34,536 bases of DNA from GCA-1730015 sp964550655 (GCA_964550655.1 CAZKAQ010000028.1:1-34536), one strand, 5' to 3'; shown: positions 22,164 through 31,205, counted from the stretch's first letter. The notes: generated by a model not told the origin, from the sequence alone. Made by a program: numbers and translations.

Positions 22164-24989
22164 GTGAGTAATTACAAACATACGCTAAATCTGCCTAAAA
22201 CCGATTTCCCGATGCGTGGAAATCTGGCCAATAAAGAACCAGAGACCCTGGCTCGCTGGCAAGAGCTGGACATCTACAAAAAAATTCGCAGCGCATCAGC
22301 TAATCGCGATAAACAATTTGTCCTGCACGATGGCCCTCCGTATGCGAACGGCGACATTCATATCGGTCATGCAGTGAATAAAGTCATTAAAGATATGATC
22401 GTAAAGAGCAAACAGCTCGATGGTTACGACTCACCTTATATTCCCGGCTGGGACTGCCACGGTCTGCCGATTGAAAACAAGGTTGAATCTGAAATCGGAA
22501 AACCCGGTGAAGACATCGATGAAGCAACCTTTAGAGCACGCTGCCGTGAGTACGCGGCTGAGCAAATAGACGGTCAGCGGGAAGACTTTAAAAGACTTGG
22601 TGTCTTCGGTGAGTGGGATAACCCCTATCTGACCATGGCTTACGAGAACGAAGCCGGCATTGTCAGATCGCTCGGACAAATGATAAAAAAAGGCCATGTC
22701 TATAAAGGCACCAAACCGGTTTACTGGAGTGTTGGTGCACGCTCTGCCCTTGCAGAAGCAGAAGTTGAATACAAGGACAAAAAATCCACCTCTATTGATG
22801 TCCGGTTTAGCGCAGTGGATAACGCAGCCCTTCATAGTGCCTGCAACAGTGATCGCACAGATCTGCCACTGTCTGTAATTATCTGGACAACAACACCATG
22901 GACCATCCCCGGCAACCTCGGGGTGGCTCTTCATCCCGAGCTTGAATACTCGGTTATCGAGTGTGATCTTGGTAACGGTCCGGAGTGCATTGTTCTGGCG
23001 ACTGAACTCATTAAAGACTGCATGAATCGCTACAGCTGCGAAACCTTTAAAGCCATCTCCACTTTCGAAGGTGCAGCACTCGAGAAACACCAACTGCAAC
23101 ATCCTTTTTATGATCGTACATCGTTAGTGGTACTGGGCGACTATGTCACCACAGAAGCAGGCACCGGTGCGGTGCACACCGCACCTGATCATGGTGTTGA
23201 CGACTTTATCACCGGTAAAAAATACGATCTTGGTTTATTGAATAATGTCAGCGCGACCGGCACCTATGAATCTTATGTGGAAAAATTTGCGGGTGAACAT
23301 GTCTACAAAGTTGAAGCACATATTCTGGAAGAACTGACAAACGCGAAAAAGCTGGTGCTCAGTGAATCATTCATGCACAGCTATCCACATTGCTGGCGCA
23401 CCGGCACACCTATTATTTTCCGTGCTACACCTCAGTGGTTTGTAAGTATGGAAAAAGAAAACCTCAGACGCGATGCACTGGCCGCCATTAAAACCGTCCG
23501 CTGGGTGCCAGCCTGGGGCGAAGCACGTATCGACAGCATGATTGATAAACGACCTGACTGGTGTATCTCCAGACAACGCTACTGGGGTGTGCCTATTCCT
23601 TTGTTTATCCACAAAGAGAGTGGTGAACCACATCCCGACACGCTTGAACTACTGGAGCAGGCGGCACAGCACATCGAAAAAGGCGGCATACAAGCCTGGT
23701 TTGATCTAGGCACAGAAGATTTTATAAAAAAAGATGCTGATCAATACGAGAAGTCGACTGATGTGCTTGATGTCTGGTTTGATTCCGGTACTACTTACTC
23801 GCATGTATTAGAGAAGCGCGGCCAGCCCTACCCTGCTGATATGTATCTGGAGGGTTCTGATCAGCATCGCGGATGGTTTCATTCATCACTGTTAACCAGT
23901 ACATCTATCAATGGTATCGCGCCTTACAGGCAGGTATTGACGCATGGATTCACTGTCGATGCCAAGGGTCGCAAAATGTCGAAGTCCGTCGGCAACGTTA
24001 TCGCACCGCAAAAAGTTATGAAAACACTGGGCGCAGATATCATACGACTATGGGTATGTTCTGCAGACTACAGTGGTGAGATGAGTGTCTCTGATGAAAT
24101 TCTCAATCGCATGTCAGACTCCTATCGACGTATCAGAAACACTATCAGATTCCTGTTAGCCAATACCAACGGTTTTAATCCGGCAAGCGATTTAATTCCA
24201 ATAGAAGAAATGCTTGCACTGGATCAGTGGGCAATTGATCGCACACTGGCACTGCAGAATGACATACGCACAGCATTTGATGACTATCAATTCCATGTTG
24301 TTTATCAGCGACTGCATAACTTCTGCACCACGGAACTGGGTGGGTTCTATCTGGATATCGTAAAAGACAGACAGTACACCACCAAAGCCGACAGTCACGC
24401 ACGACGCTCTGCCCAGTCTGCGATGTATCATATTGCAGAGGCCATGACTCGCTGGATTGCACCGGTACTGAGCTTCACAGCAGAGGAGATATGGAATCAC
24501 CTGCCAGGCGAACGCAGTGAGACTGTTTTTACTGAAACCTATTACACGCGGCTCAAACCACTCAACGACAATGCACTCTACAGTATTGAAGAGTGGGATC
24601 AGCTGGTCACAGTGCGAATAGCGGTAGCAAAGTCACTTGAAAAACTACGTGTAGAGAAAAAGATCGGCGGACCACTGGATGCTGAAGTGACGCTGTACTG
24701 TGATGAAACTACACAATCGATACTTGGCAGACTTGGTGATGAACTGCGCTTTTTGCTGATTACTTCAGAAGCTACAGTGAAACCACTGGCTGATAAAACC
24801 AATAGCGCTGAAAAAGCGGATACTGACAACGTCGAAGTCTGGATCGAAGCCATGGCCTCAGACGCTCCAAAGTGCGGTCGATGCTGGCATCACAGAACGG
24901 ATGTTGGCAGTGACGCAAATCACCCCGAGCTCTGTAGTCGCTGTGTGCAGAATATCGACGGTGATGGCGAACCTCGCCGCCATACCTAA
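22164..24989 (+). CDS. ileS: Isoleucyl-tRNA synthetase
   Basis: A 941-residue class I aminoacyl-tRNA synthetase. The HIGH motif is at residues 66-69 (ANGDIHIGHAV) and KMSKS at 604-608. The editing domain shows WTTTPWTIPGNLG and GTGAVHTAPDHGVDD. The C-terminus has the zinc-binding cysteines CGRCW...CSRC (about 903-929), typical of the bacterial IleS type that is usually sensitive to mupirocin. The start is GTG. It sits between ribF and lspA. Confidence 0.97.
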   Translation: MSNYKHTLNLPKTDFPMRGNLANKEPETLARWQELDIYKKIRSASANRDKQFVLHDGPPYANGDIHIGHAVNKVIKDMIVKSKQLDGYDSPYIPGWDCHGLPIENKVESEIGKPGEDIDEATFRARCREYAAEQIDGQREDFKRLGVFGEWDNPYLTMAYENEAGIVRSLGQMIKKGHVYKGTKPVYWSVGARSALAEAEVEYKDKKSTSIDVRFSAVDNAALHSACNSDRTDLPLSVIIWTTTPWTIPGNLGVALHPELEYSVIECDLGNGPECIVLATELIKDCMNRYSCETFKAISTFEGAALEKHQLQHPFYDRTSLVVLGDYVTTEAGTGAVHTAPDHGVDDFITGKKYDLGLLNNVSATGTYESYVEKFAGEHVYKVEAHILEELTNAKKLVLSESFMHSYPHCWRTGTPIIFRATPQWFVSMEKENLRRDALAAIKTVRWVPAWGEARIDSMIDKRPDWCISRQRYWGVPIPLFIHKESGEPHPDTLELLEQAAQHIEKGGIQAWFDLGTEDFIKKDADQYEKSTDVLDVWFDSGTTYSHVLEKRGQPYPADMYLEGSDQHRGWFHSSLLTSTSINGIAPYRQVLTHGFTVDAKGRKMSKSVGNVIAPQKVMKTLGADIIRLWVCSADYSGEMSVSDEILNRMSDSYRRIRNTIRFLLANTNGFNPASDLIPIEEMLALDQWAIDRTLALQNDIRTAFDDYQFHVVYQRLHNFCTTELGGFYLDIVKDRQYTTKADSHARRSAQSAMYHIAEAMTRWIAPVLSFTAEEIWNHLPGERSETVFTETYYTRLKPLNDNALYSIEEWDQLVTVRIAVAKSLEKLRVEKKIGGPLDAEVTLYCDETTQSILGRLGDELRFLLITSEATVKPLADKTNSAEKADTDNVEVWIEAMASDAPKCGRCWHHRTDVGSDANHPELCSRCVQNIDGDGEPRRHT

Positions 24990-25022
24990 TCAAATGACTC
25001 GGCCAACGACAAAAACATACTC

Positions 25023-25526
25023 ATGAAGAAGATTTATTTCAGCATTGCCATCATTGCAATCGTGCTTGATCAGATCACCAAATACATCGCAAGCTCACAG
25101 TTGGGTATACATGAACAGAATCCGGTGATGCCATTCTTTAACTTCACCCTGATGCACAACTATGGTGCTGCATTCAGCTTTCTGGCCAATGCCGGTGGCT
25201 GGCAACGATGGTTCTTCACCATTGTGGCTGTGGTTATTAGCATTGTGCTGACCATCTGGCTGTTCCGTTTAAAAAACCACGAGAAATGGCTCGGTTTCGG
25301 GCTGGCTCTGGTACTCGGTGGCGCAGTCGGCAATGTCATTGATCGCATCAGGTTTGGTTATGTCGTCGACTTTATTCAATGGTTCGCCAACTGGAAGGGC
25401 AATACCTACTACTGGCCTTCGTTTAATATCGCAGATTCTGCGATCTTGGTCGGTACCGCTTTAATCATAATCAGTTCTTTTTTTGTAGACGAAGATCCAA
25501 AAGAAGACTCTGCAAGCAAACACTAA
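25023..25526 (+). CDS. lspA: Lipoprotein signal peptidase (signal peptidase II)
   Basis: A 167-residue inner-membrane aspartyl protease with four hydrophobic helices that removes signal peptides from diacylglyceryl-modified prolipoproteins. The catalytic aspartates are D116 in GYVVDFI and D138 in FNIADSAI; D16 in VLDQITK and the NVIDRIRFG segment are also conserved. Its likely substrates in this window are the lipoproteins at 11954 and 28115. It follows ileS after 33 bases. Confidence 0.96.
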   Translation: MKKIYFSIAIIAIVLDQITKYIASSQLGIHEQNPVMPFFNFTLMHNYGAAFSFLANAGGWQRWFFTIVAVVISIVLTIWLFRLKNHEKWLGFGLALVLGGAVGNVIDRIRFGYVVDFIQWFANWKGNTYYWPSFNIADSAILVGTALIIISSFFVDEDPKEDSASKH

Positions 25527-25540
25527 TAGTTGAGAATACT

Positions 25541-26500
25541 ATGGAAATTTTGATGGCCAACCCGAGAGGGTTCTGTGCAGGTGTTGACCGTGCGATCGAA
25601 ATTGTAGAACGTGCACTCGAGCTATTCGGTGCACCAATCTATGTTCGTCATGAAGTTGTCCACAATAAGTACGTGGTAGATGGCTTGCGCGACAAGGGTG
25701 CAATTTTCGTTGATGAACTGCATGAGGTGCCAGACGACAGTACGGTAATTTTTTCTGCTCACGGTGTATCGCGTGCAGTGGAGAGCGAAGCCGAGTCTCG
25801 TCAATTACAAGTCTTTGACGCCACCTGCCCACTGGTAACTAAAGTGCATATTGAAGTCATTAAATATGCAAAAGAAGGTCGTGAGGTGATTCTCATAGGT
25901 CATGCCGGGCACCCGGAAGTAGAAGGCACCATGGGACGCTATGAAACCCGGTGGGGTGGTCGTATTTTGTTAATCGAAAAGCCCGAAGATGTAGATTCAC
26001 TAGAAGTGAAAGACCCGGCCCGCCTCGCCTTTGTATCGCAAACCACACTCTCTGTTGACGATACGCACGACATCATCGAAAGGCTCAAGCAGCGTTTTCC
26101 AGCCATTGCAGCACCACGCAAGGACGATATCTGCTACGCCACCCAGAATCGACAGGATGCTGTGAAAGTGCTCTGCAAAAGCGCCGATATTCTATTGGTT
26201 GTCGGGGCACAAAACAGCTCCAACTCTAATCGTTTGCGCGAACTCGGAGAACGTGCCGGTATACCGTCGTATCTGATTACCGATGCAGCGGCAATCAAGG
26301 ACGAGTGGCTGAAAGGCCGGCAGAAGATCGGCGTGACAGCCGGCGCATCAGCACCGGAGGAGTTGGTACAACAGGTGATTACGCATCTTGGGGTTTGCGG
26401 TGCAACAAATGTGAATGAAGTCGCAGGTGCAATTGAGACGGTGTCTTTCAGCATACCAAAACCCTTGAGACGTATAGAAATGCCTGCTGGTAGTAACTGA
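25541..26500 (+). CDS. ispH: 4-hydroxy-3-methylbut-2-enyl diphosphate reductase
   Basis: A 319-residue iron-sulfur enzyme for the last MEP-pathway step, producing IPP and DMAPP. The cluster cysteines are C12 (PRGFCAGVDRA), C96 (FDATCPLVTK) and C198 (DICYATQNRQ). E126 in GHPEVEGT and the VVGAQNSSNS block are the usual catalytic and binding elements. It starts 14 bases after lspA; the fkpB gene found between them in E. coli is absent. Its product feeds IspB in the same window. Confidence 0.97.
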   Translation: MEILMANPRGFCAGVDRAIEIVERALELFGAPIYVRHEVVHNKYVVDGLRDKGAIFVDELHEVPDDSTVIFSAHGVSRAVESEAESRQLQVFDATCPLVTKVHIEVIKYAKEGREVILIGHAGHPEVEGTMGRYETRWGGRILLIEKPEDVDSLEVKDPARLAFVSQTTLSVDDTHDIIERLKQRFPAIAAPRKDDICYATQNRQDAVKVLCKSADILLVVGAQNSSNSNRLRELGERAGIPSYLITDAAAIKDEWLKGRQKIGVTAGASAPEELVQQVITHLGVCGATNVNEVAGAIETVSFSIPKPLRRIEMPAGSN

Positions 26501-26555
26501 AAAAAGTCCGCTGGCTGCACATTTTACAGCACCCAGGTGACTCATCCTGACTGTA

Positions 26556-26568
26556 TGACCATTGGTCA
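26556..26568. promoter_or_regulatory. Palindrome upstream of the HDOD gene
   Basis: TGACCA-T-TGGTCA is a perfect 6-base inverted repeat in the ispH/HDOD gap, about 97 bases before the HDOD start. It may be an operator; no regulator can be named. Confidence 0.25.
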
Positions 26569-26664
26569 CGCCGCCCTGCCACAACTCACTACAAAAAAAC
26601 CTAAACCTTCAGCTTCGCCCGCCGATGGAAAGCTATAGCAACAATAAATTAATGGGCGTAGACC

Positions 26665-27948
26665 GTGTTCAATTTCGACTCCAAACCTTCAGCATCCGCC
26701 GAAACAGAAGACAATGACTTCAGTGAAATGATGGCGCTTGCAGCTCGCTTGTCACCGATTTCGGATCTTAACGAAGCAAACCGGTTGACGATCTGTAAAT
26801 CGACAACCACCGTTAACATGAATCGTTCAACCTCCCTTGCTGCAAACAAGGAGCACCGATGGTTCACTTATGTCCTCGACGGGCAGGTTGAAGTTCGCAA
26901 TGCCAAAGACAAGGACGACACACAGGCTGTTGAGGCCAACACCAGCCGCGCCTTACAGCCGGTACTGAAAGAATTTACTCAACATCACTCCATCAATACC
27001 AAAACCACAGCGACCCTTGTGCGATTCGGCCAGGAGCTGTTCGAGATTCTGTTAAAAGAACAACAGAAGAACGCAACCAAAGTCCACGACGTACGGGTAT
27101 ACGAAAAAGACAACATCATATTTGATAGTATTGTTGAGTCGTTTGAACAACGCTCTATGGCTCTCAGCTGCAAGAGTGAAGTAACCCGGAAAATCGCGGC
27201 ACTGATTAACCGTGGCACAACAGGCATACCTGAGCTGTCACTGGCGTTGGCAGCAGACCCGGCGTTAACTGCGCACACAATGCACGAAGCCAACAAGCTG
27301 ACTGCAGGTGAAACCACTCAAACGATGCGTGGTGCTATAACACGACTCGGTGTTGAAAGTGTCAATCAACTCGCTTTGAAGATCCCTTCCGAGCAAGGAT
27401 GGCAGGCAGCCAATCCGGCTATTGAACAACAGATGGCAAGTTATCAGCGACGCGCCACCCTGACTGCTGCGATCTGTAAAGTGTTCGCCAAGTCCATACC
27501 ACATCTGACTGATGAACGGGCTCACCTGGTGGGTTTGATGGCAGACATCGGCGAACTGGCAGTAATCGGTCACGCTAACAAGCACGCCGATGAATTCGCC
27601 GATGCTGAATCTCTGCAGAGCTCATCACGTAATCTGCGCGAAGCCGTGGGGAGTTGGCTCCTTGGTGCATGGGGGTTCAACGAGAACTTTATCGAGGCTG
27701 CAGAATCGGCGCGCGATTTTTATCGCAATCACACCGGTGAAATAACCTATGCGGATCTGGTTACCGCGGCGTTGCTGACAATTGAGAGTCAATTGCCAGA
27801 GGAAGAAAACAAGTCTGTGCCAAGCGTGGTTAACCTGTTGCTACCAAGAAAGCTTCAGCAAGCTGGGATAGATTTGCAAAATCCGCAACAAATCCTTGAG
27901 CAGGCAGCGGCTGAGCTGAACGAACTACAAGAACTGCTGCAACAGTAA
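26665..27948 (+). CDS. HDOD-domain protein with a possible degenerate cNMP-binding N-terminus
   Basis: A 427-residue cytoplasmic protein. Residues ~175-365 form an HDOD domain (EVTRKIAALINRGTTGIPELSLAL, AITRLGVESVNQLAL, GLMADIGELAVIGHAN), a non-catalytic relative of HD phosphohydrolases; the HD pair is replaced by A-D, as expected for HDOD. Residues ~25-140, with HRWFTYVLDGQVEVRN, faintly resemble a cyclic-nucleotide-binding barrel without the phosphate-binding loop (inference). The C-terminus is a Gln/Glu/Leu-rich helix. HDOD proteins act in signalling, often with c-di-GMP or motility control, but no partner is adjacent. The start is GTG with a weak ribosome-binding site. Confidence 0.82.
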   Translation: MFNFDSKPSASAETEDNDFSEMMALAARLSPISDLNEANRLTICKSTTTVNMNRSTSLAANKEHRWFTYVLDGQVEVRNAKDKDDTQAVEANTSRALQPVLKEFTQHHSINTKTTATLVRFGQELFEILLKEQQKNATKVHDVRVYEKDNIIFDSIVESFEQRSMALSCKSEVTRKIAALINRGTTGIPELSLALAADPALTAHTMHEANKLTAGETTQTMRGAITRLGVESVNQLALKIPSEQGWQAANPAIEQQMASYQRRATLTAAICKVFAKSIPHLTDERAHLVGLMADIGELAVIGHANKHADEFADAESLQSSSRNLREAVGSWLLGAWGFNENFIEAAESARDFYRNHTGEITYADLVTAALLTIESQLPEEENKSVPSVVNLLLPRKLQQAGIDLQNPQQILEQAAAELNELQELLQQ

Positions 27949-27957
27949 GAACTTCCA

Positions 27958-27983
27958 CGGGTCGGTAGCTTTCTGCCGACCCG
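27958..27983 (+). promoter_or_regulatory. Strong hairpin downstream of the HDOD gene
   Basis: CGGGTCGGTAG and CTGCCGACCCG pair over 11 positions (one G-U) around CTTT, starting 9 bases after the HDOD stop. There is no T-tract, so it is more likely an mRNA 3'-end stabiliser or processing signal than a classic terminator. Confidence 0.5.
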
Positions 27984-28030
27984 AAATACTCCCCAGGCCG
28001 TGACGACACGGTAAAAATACCTCCCCCGCA

Positions 28031-28060
28031 TGTTATACTGCACGGTACTTTCAGGTACCG
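28031..28060 (+). promoter_or_regulatory. Extended -10 promoter and short palindrome before the WHy lipoprotein gene
   Basis: TG-T-TATACT (28031-28039) is an extended -10 element without a good -35. Immediately downstream, CGGTAC-TTTCAG-GTACCG (28043-28060) would lie at the transcription start and could act as an operator or a 5' stem. Confidence 0.45.
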
Positions 28061-28114
28061 ATCGCGAGCTATTCTGACACTCGCTTTTGCATTATCAATC
28101 AGGGAGACTCCCGA

Positions 28115-28582
28115 GTGCACATCAAACAGCTGGGTCTGTTCTGTTTACTAATCGGTTCACTGGCACTTTCCGCTTGTGCGGGGGTGATTACCAAACCAGT
28201 CAAACCGACAATAGAACTGGTCAGTGTCAGACCACTCAACATCAATGCAGCCGAACAAAAATTACGATTTCAACTGAGAATGATAAATCCTAACGGGTTT
28301 GACATTCCCGTCGAGGCAATCAATTTCGTTGCCCGCTTCAACGACACTAACATTGCAAACGGCAAAAGCACCCAGTCTGTCATTGTTCCCGCCAACAGCG
28401 AAGCTTTGTTGTCTCTGGATGTTACAGCAGGCCTTGATCGTCTTGCCAGCACGCTGAAGACATTACTACAAGGAAAATCTCTCAACCTCGACTATGAGCT
28501 GTCAGGCACCGTGCAGGTAGCGACCTGGCCTACGCCAATCCCGTTTGATGTAATAGGTGCAATGGATTTAACAGACAGTTAG
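28115..28582 (+). CDS. LEA type 2 / WHy-domain lipoprotein
   Basis: A 155-residue predicted lipoprotein. The signal peptide ends in LSAC with Cys21 and Ala at +2, pointing to the outer membrane. The rest is a single LEA_2/WHy-like beta-sandwich (IELVSVRPLNINAAEQKLRF, MINPNGFDIPVEAINFVARFND, the latter including the N-P-N typical of the fold). Function in bacteria is unclear; plant relatives act in desiccation and stress responses. The GTG start has GGGAG just upstream. It begins a possible three-gene group with the methyltransferase at 28703 and the membrane protein at 29338. Confidence 0.8.
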   Translation: MHIKQLGLFCLLIGSLALSACAGVITKPVKPTIELVSVRPLNINAAEQKLRFQLRMINPNGFDIPVEAINFVARFNDTNIANGKSTQSVIVPANSEALLSLDVTAGLDRLASTLKTLLQGKSLNLDYELSGTVQVATWPTPIPFDVIGAMDLTDS

Positions 28583-28598
28583 CGGATAAACTCTCCTC

Positions 28599-28632
28599 TG
28601 GCAGTTCAAAACATTTGGCAGTTCAAAACATT
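28599..28632 (+). repeat. Perfect 17-base tandem duplication
   Basis: TGGCAGTTCAAAACATT occurs twice back to back between the WHy lipoprotein gene and the methyltransferase gene. The perfect identity suggests a recent slippage event. Confidence 0.9.
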
Positions 28633-28702
28633 AAACCCAAAAAATGCACGTCGGTAATTTGCAGGCGAAGCAAGCAGCAACTAACAATAAGGTTCTAAAT
28701 AA

Positions 28703-29335
28703 ATGCTCCGTCCTGTCACACAAGAAGCCCGGGTTACGCCACCTGCGGCGCGTCCAGAATTCAGCTACACCGACTTTGCCAGACAACTGGCTCACCAACC
28801 GGCCACCACAGGGGCAATTGCACCCTCATCTAAATCACTGGCAAAAAAGGTCATCAGGCACGCGAGTTTAGCCAATGCGAAAACCGTCGTTGAGCTGGGA
28901 CCCGGCACAGGTGTTTTTACAGAACAAATACTGCGAGGCCTGAACTGCAAGCAGAAATTTTTTGCGATAGAACTGAATCGAACATTTGTTACTGCTACAA
29001 AAAACCGCTGCCCCGATGCTTCTGTCTATCACGCGGCAGCGACAACACTGCCTGTGTGGCTTAAACAAAACAATTGCACTCACACAGACAGGATTATTTC
29101 AAGTCTGCCCTGGACAATATTTGATGAGACGGATCAGAATGAAATGATGGATGTCATCAGTAACGCGCTTCCACCGGGTGGTGTGTTTGTATCTATTGTC
29201 TATCTGGGTGCCAGGTACCGATCGCGCGGCAGATATTTTATCAATAACCTGAATAGTCACTTTTCATCTGTAAGCAGCACACCGATCGTGTGGCTGAACC
29301 TTCCTCCGACGCAAATTTATCGCTGTGTAAAGTAA
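28703..29335 (+). CDS. PmtA-like phospholipid N-methyltransferase family protein
   Basis: A 210-residue class I SAM methyltransferase. SAM motif I is VVELGPGTG (62-70), with acidic E90 at the end of strand 2. FARQLAHQPATTGAIAPSSKSLAKKV (first 15 residues of it at about 25-39) and SSLPWTIF (133-140) are typical of phospholipid N-methyltransferases such as PmtA, which methylate phosphatidylethanolamine towards phosphatidylcholine, and of nearby rRNA-dimethylase relatives. Substrate is therefore likely but not certain. AAGG about 10 bases before the ATG supports the start. Two bases after its stop the next ORF begins, implying coupled expression. Confidence 0.75.
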   Translation: MLRPVTQEARVTPPAARPEFSYTDFARQLAHQPATTGAIAPSSKSLAKKVIRHASLANAKTVVELGPGTGVFTEQILRGLNCKQKFFAIELNRTFVTATKNRCPDASVYHAAATTLPVWLKQNNCTHTDRIISSLPWTIFDETDQNEMMDVISNALPPGGVFVSIVYLGARYRSRGRYFINNLNSHFSSVSSTPIVWLNLPPTQIYRCVK

Positions 29336-29337
29336 CA

Positions 29338-30141
29338 ATGCAATTGAATACATCTTCATTTATTTTGTTAAAAAAACTCTCTGCCAGAAACCGAGTGCAG
29401 AAAAATGCAGGTGTTATCGCTAAACATCAGGAGCCTTCAAGGGAACCGAAAACAAAGTCAAAATCACATGCACAACGTTTTCAGGACTGGATTTCCCCAA
29501 AGCCTAAGGAAATCGAGGCTTTTCCAGGTGAGCATGAGATTTTTCGAAAAGGATTATTTCTCGTTACAGACACACGTATTGCCTACATAGACCCGTTAGA
29601 TCGCATGCTGAAAACCTATATGTTTGAACATATGATCAGCCTGCACAAACATTTTTATCGAACCACTGCTTTTAATCGCCGTCTTTGCAAAGGCTTGTTG
29701 ATTCTATGCATACTGGTGTTTTTCGTTACTCTCACGATTGATCTTTTAGACAATAAATCCAGTGGTTTTATTTTCGTCTACCTTCTTCTGTTTGCCAGCA
29801 TACTGCTTGGCATTAAAGTGTGGAATGACATGAAACCCTGGTACGTTATACACTGGCGCATGAGTGATCACACCTACGGTGAGATACTACAGGAACCTCT
29901 GCTGGGTGAACGACTGACAGGCGATACCTCACGCGAAGTTTTTATGACTGAACTCGCAAATGCGATGAATCAAGCCCTGTCTGCCAAAGCATGGTGGCCG
30001 GCATCAACACAACAGGCATCCAATAACAAAACACGAGAGACAGCCTCAACTTTCAACCAAACTACTACAGATAAATCAGCGTCTGGTTCCAACGATAAAT
30101 CTTCAACACAGTTGAAGCTTGTCACTGAAAACTACCAGTGA
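29338..30141 (+). CDS. Uncharacterised two-helix membrane protein
   Basis: I do not recognise this 267-residue protein. The N-terminus is basic (~1-50). Residues ~65-105 (EIFRKGLFLVTDTRIAYIDP then LDRMLKTYMFEHMISL) look like the strands of a bacterial PH-like domain. Two hydrophobic helices follow (~118-135 and 143-160), then a conserved-looking region WYVIHWRMSDHTYGEIL and an amphipathic helix (~196-215). The last ~45 residues are a Ser/Thr/Asn/Gln-rich, probably disordered tail. I chose the ATG at 29338, two bases after the methyltransferase stop; an earlier in-frame Met at 29290 would overlap that gene. Tight linkage suggests a role at the membrane with the phospholipid methyltransferase (inference). 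Confidence 0.7.
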   Translation: MQLNTSSFILLKKLSARNRVQKNAGVIAKHQEPSREPKTKSKSHAQRFQDWISPKPKEIEAFPGEHEIFRKGLFLVTDTRIAYIDPLDRMLKTYMFEHMISLHKHFYRTTAFNRRLCKGLLILCILVFFVTLTIDLLDNKSSGFIFVYLLLFASILLGIKVWNDMKPWYVIHWRMSDHTYGEILQEPLLGERLTGDTSREVFMTELANAMNQALSAKAWWPASTQQASNNKTRETASTFNQTTTDKSASGSNDKSSTQLKLVTENYQ

Positions 30142-30175
30142 TTATTCACAGCATTTAAGCGAACACCGGCTTTGC

Positions 30176-30964
30176 TTATTTCTGCCAGCCCGGGCTATCA
30201 GAATCGTAGGTTACAGATAAGGGTGCATGATCAGAGAAGCGTTGATCACGGTAGACCGAAGCTTTTTTAACGGCACTTGCCAATCCGGGTGTCGTGATCT
30301 GATAATCAATCCGCCAGCCCGTATTATTCGCGTAAGCCTGACCGCGATTTGACCACCAGGTATATTCATGTTCCTTCTGCGGCAAAGCTCGAAAAGCGTC
30401 GACAAATCCATGCTTATCGAACAGTTGCGTCAGCCATTCTCTCTCTTCAGGCAAAAATCCCGAATTTTTCTGATTACCACGCCAATTGCGGATATCAGCT
30501 TTGGTATGGGCGATATTCCAGTCACCACAAACAATGGTTTGACGCCTCCTTCTCTTAAGTTTCAGCAAATGTGGCAGCATGATATCCATCATACGAATTT
30601 TGAACTCCTGCCGAATATCACCGGATGATCCTGACGGCATATAAAGCGACACCACTGATAGCTTTGCAAAATTCACTTCCAGATAGCGGCCCTCTCGATC
30701 AATCAGCTCATCGCCGATGCCGTGAATAACTTTCTCAGGCTTGTGCCTGGTATAGACAGCCACTCCACTGTAGCCCGGCTTTTCAGCGTCGCACAAATAC
30801 CGTTGATAACCCTTCGGATGAAACAACTCATCGCTCAGTTGATGTTCCTGCGCCTTGGTTTCCTGCAAACAAATCACATCAGCACGTTGATTTTTCATCC
30901 AGTCATAAAAGCCTTTCCTGGCCGCTGAACGTATGCCGTTGCAGTTTAATGTGATGACTTTCAT
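30176..30964 (-). CDS. xth: Exodeoxyribonuclease III (AP endonuclease)
   Basis: A 262-residue ExoIII/Ape1-type enzyme that cuts DNA at abasic sites and removes 3' blocks in base-excision repair. The active-site residues are visible: N7 (TLNCNGIRSA), E35 (LQETK), Y109 (LYMPSG), D148 and N150 (CGDWNIAHT), and D245-H246 (FSDHAPL). It is a single-gene unit; convergent with the membrane-protein gene, with 34 bases between them and no clear terminator. Confidence 0.95.
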   Translation of the reverse strand: MKVITLNCNGIRSAARKGFYDWMKNQRADVICLQETKAQEHQLSDELFHPKGYQRYLCDAEKPGYSGVAVYTRHKPEKVIHGIGDELIDREGRYLEVNFAKLSVVSLYMPSGSSGDIRQEFKIRMMDIMLPHLLKLKRRRRQTIVCGDWNIAHTKADIRNWRGNQKNSGFLPEEREWLTQLFDKHGFVDAFRALPQKEHEYTWWSNRGQAYANNTGWRIDYQITTPGLASAVKKASVYRDQRFSDHAPLSVTYDSDSPGWQK

Positions 30965-31205
30965 GTTTTATCCGGATAACAGGTGACAGGTTGCGTAATA
31001 AACAGGGCCAGCATCGTTTTTTTCAGCAGCTAATACAGCCTTACGTCTGGCCACATTGCATTACAAAACATAAAAAAACAGATCATTCCAGGTCGACGCT
31101 CAATTATTTTTCCGATCAACCGCTATAACTTCTAGGATCAGAAAAACGCTGGAGCGAGTTGCCAGTTCACCGAAGTCAATTCTTGACGAATCCGGATTTT
31201 CGAGA
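30965..31205. other. 241-base divergent intergenic region between xth and the DUF4124 gene
   Basis: AT-rich with several A and T runs but no promoter I can call with confidence and no coding potential. It must carry the start signals of both xth (minus) and the DUF4124 gene (plus). Confidence 0.5.

Noticed and set aside
22431..23102. Antisense open frame (223 codons) inside ileS
   Set aside because: Lies wholly within a well-conserved synthetase gene and resembles no protein family.
26652..26717. Out-of-frame ATG frame (21 codons) overlapping the HDOD start
   Set aside because: Unlike the case at 13310, there is no Shine-Dalgarno sequence before it.
28053..29226. Shared 14-base motif AGGTACCGATCGCG at 28053-28066 and 29213-29226
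   Set aside because: One copy is intergenic and the other is inside the methyltransferase coding sequence; both consist of common palindromic tetramers, so chance is the simplest explanation.
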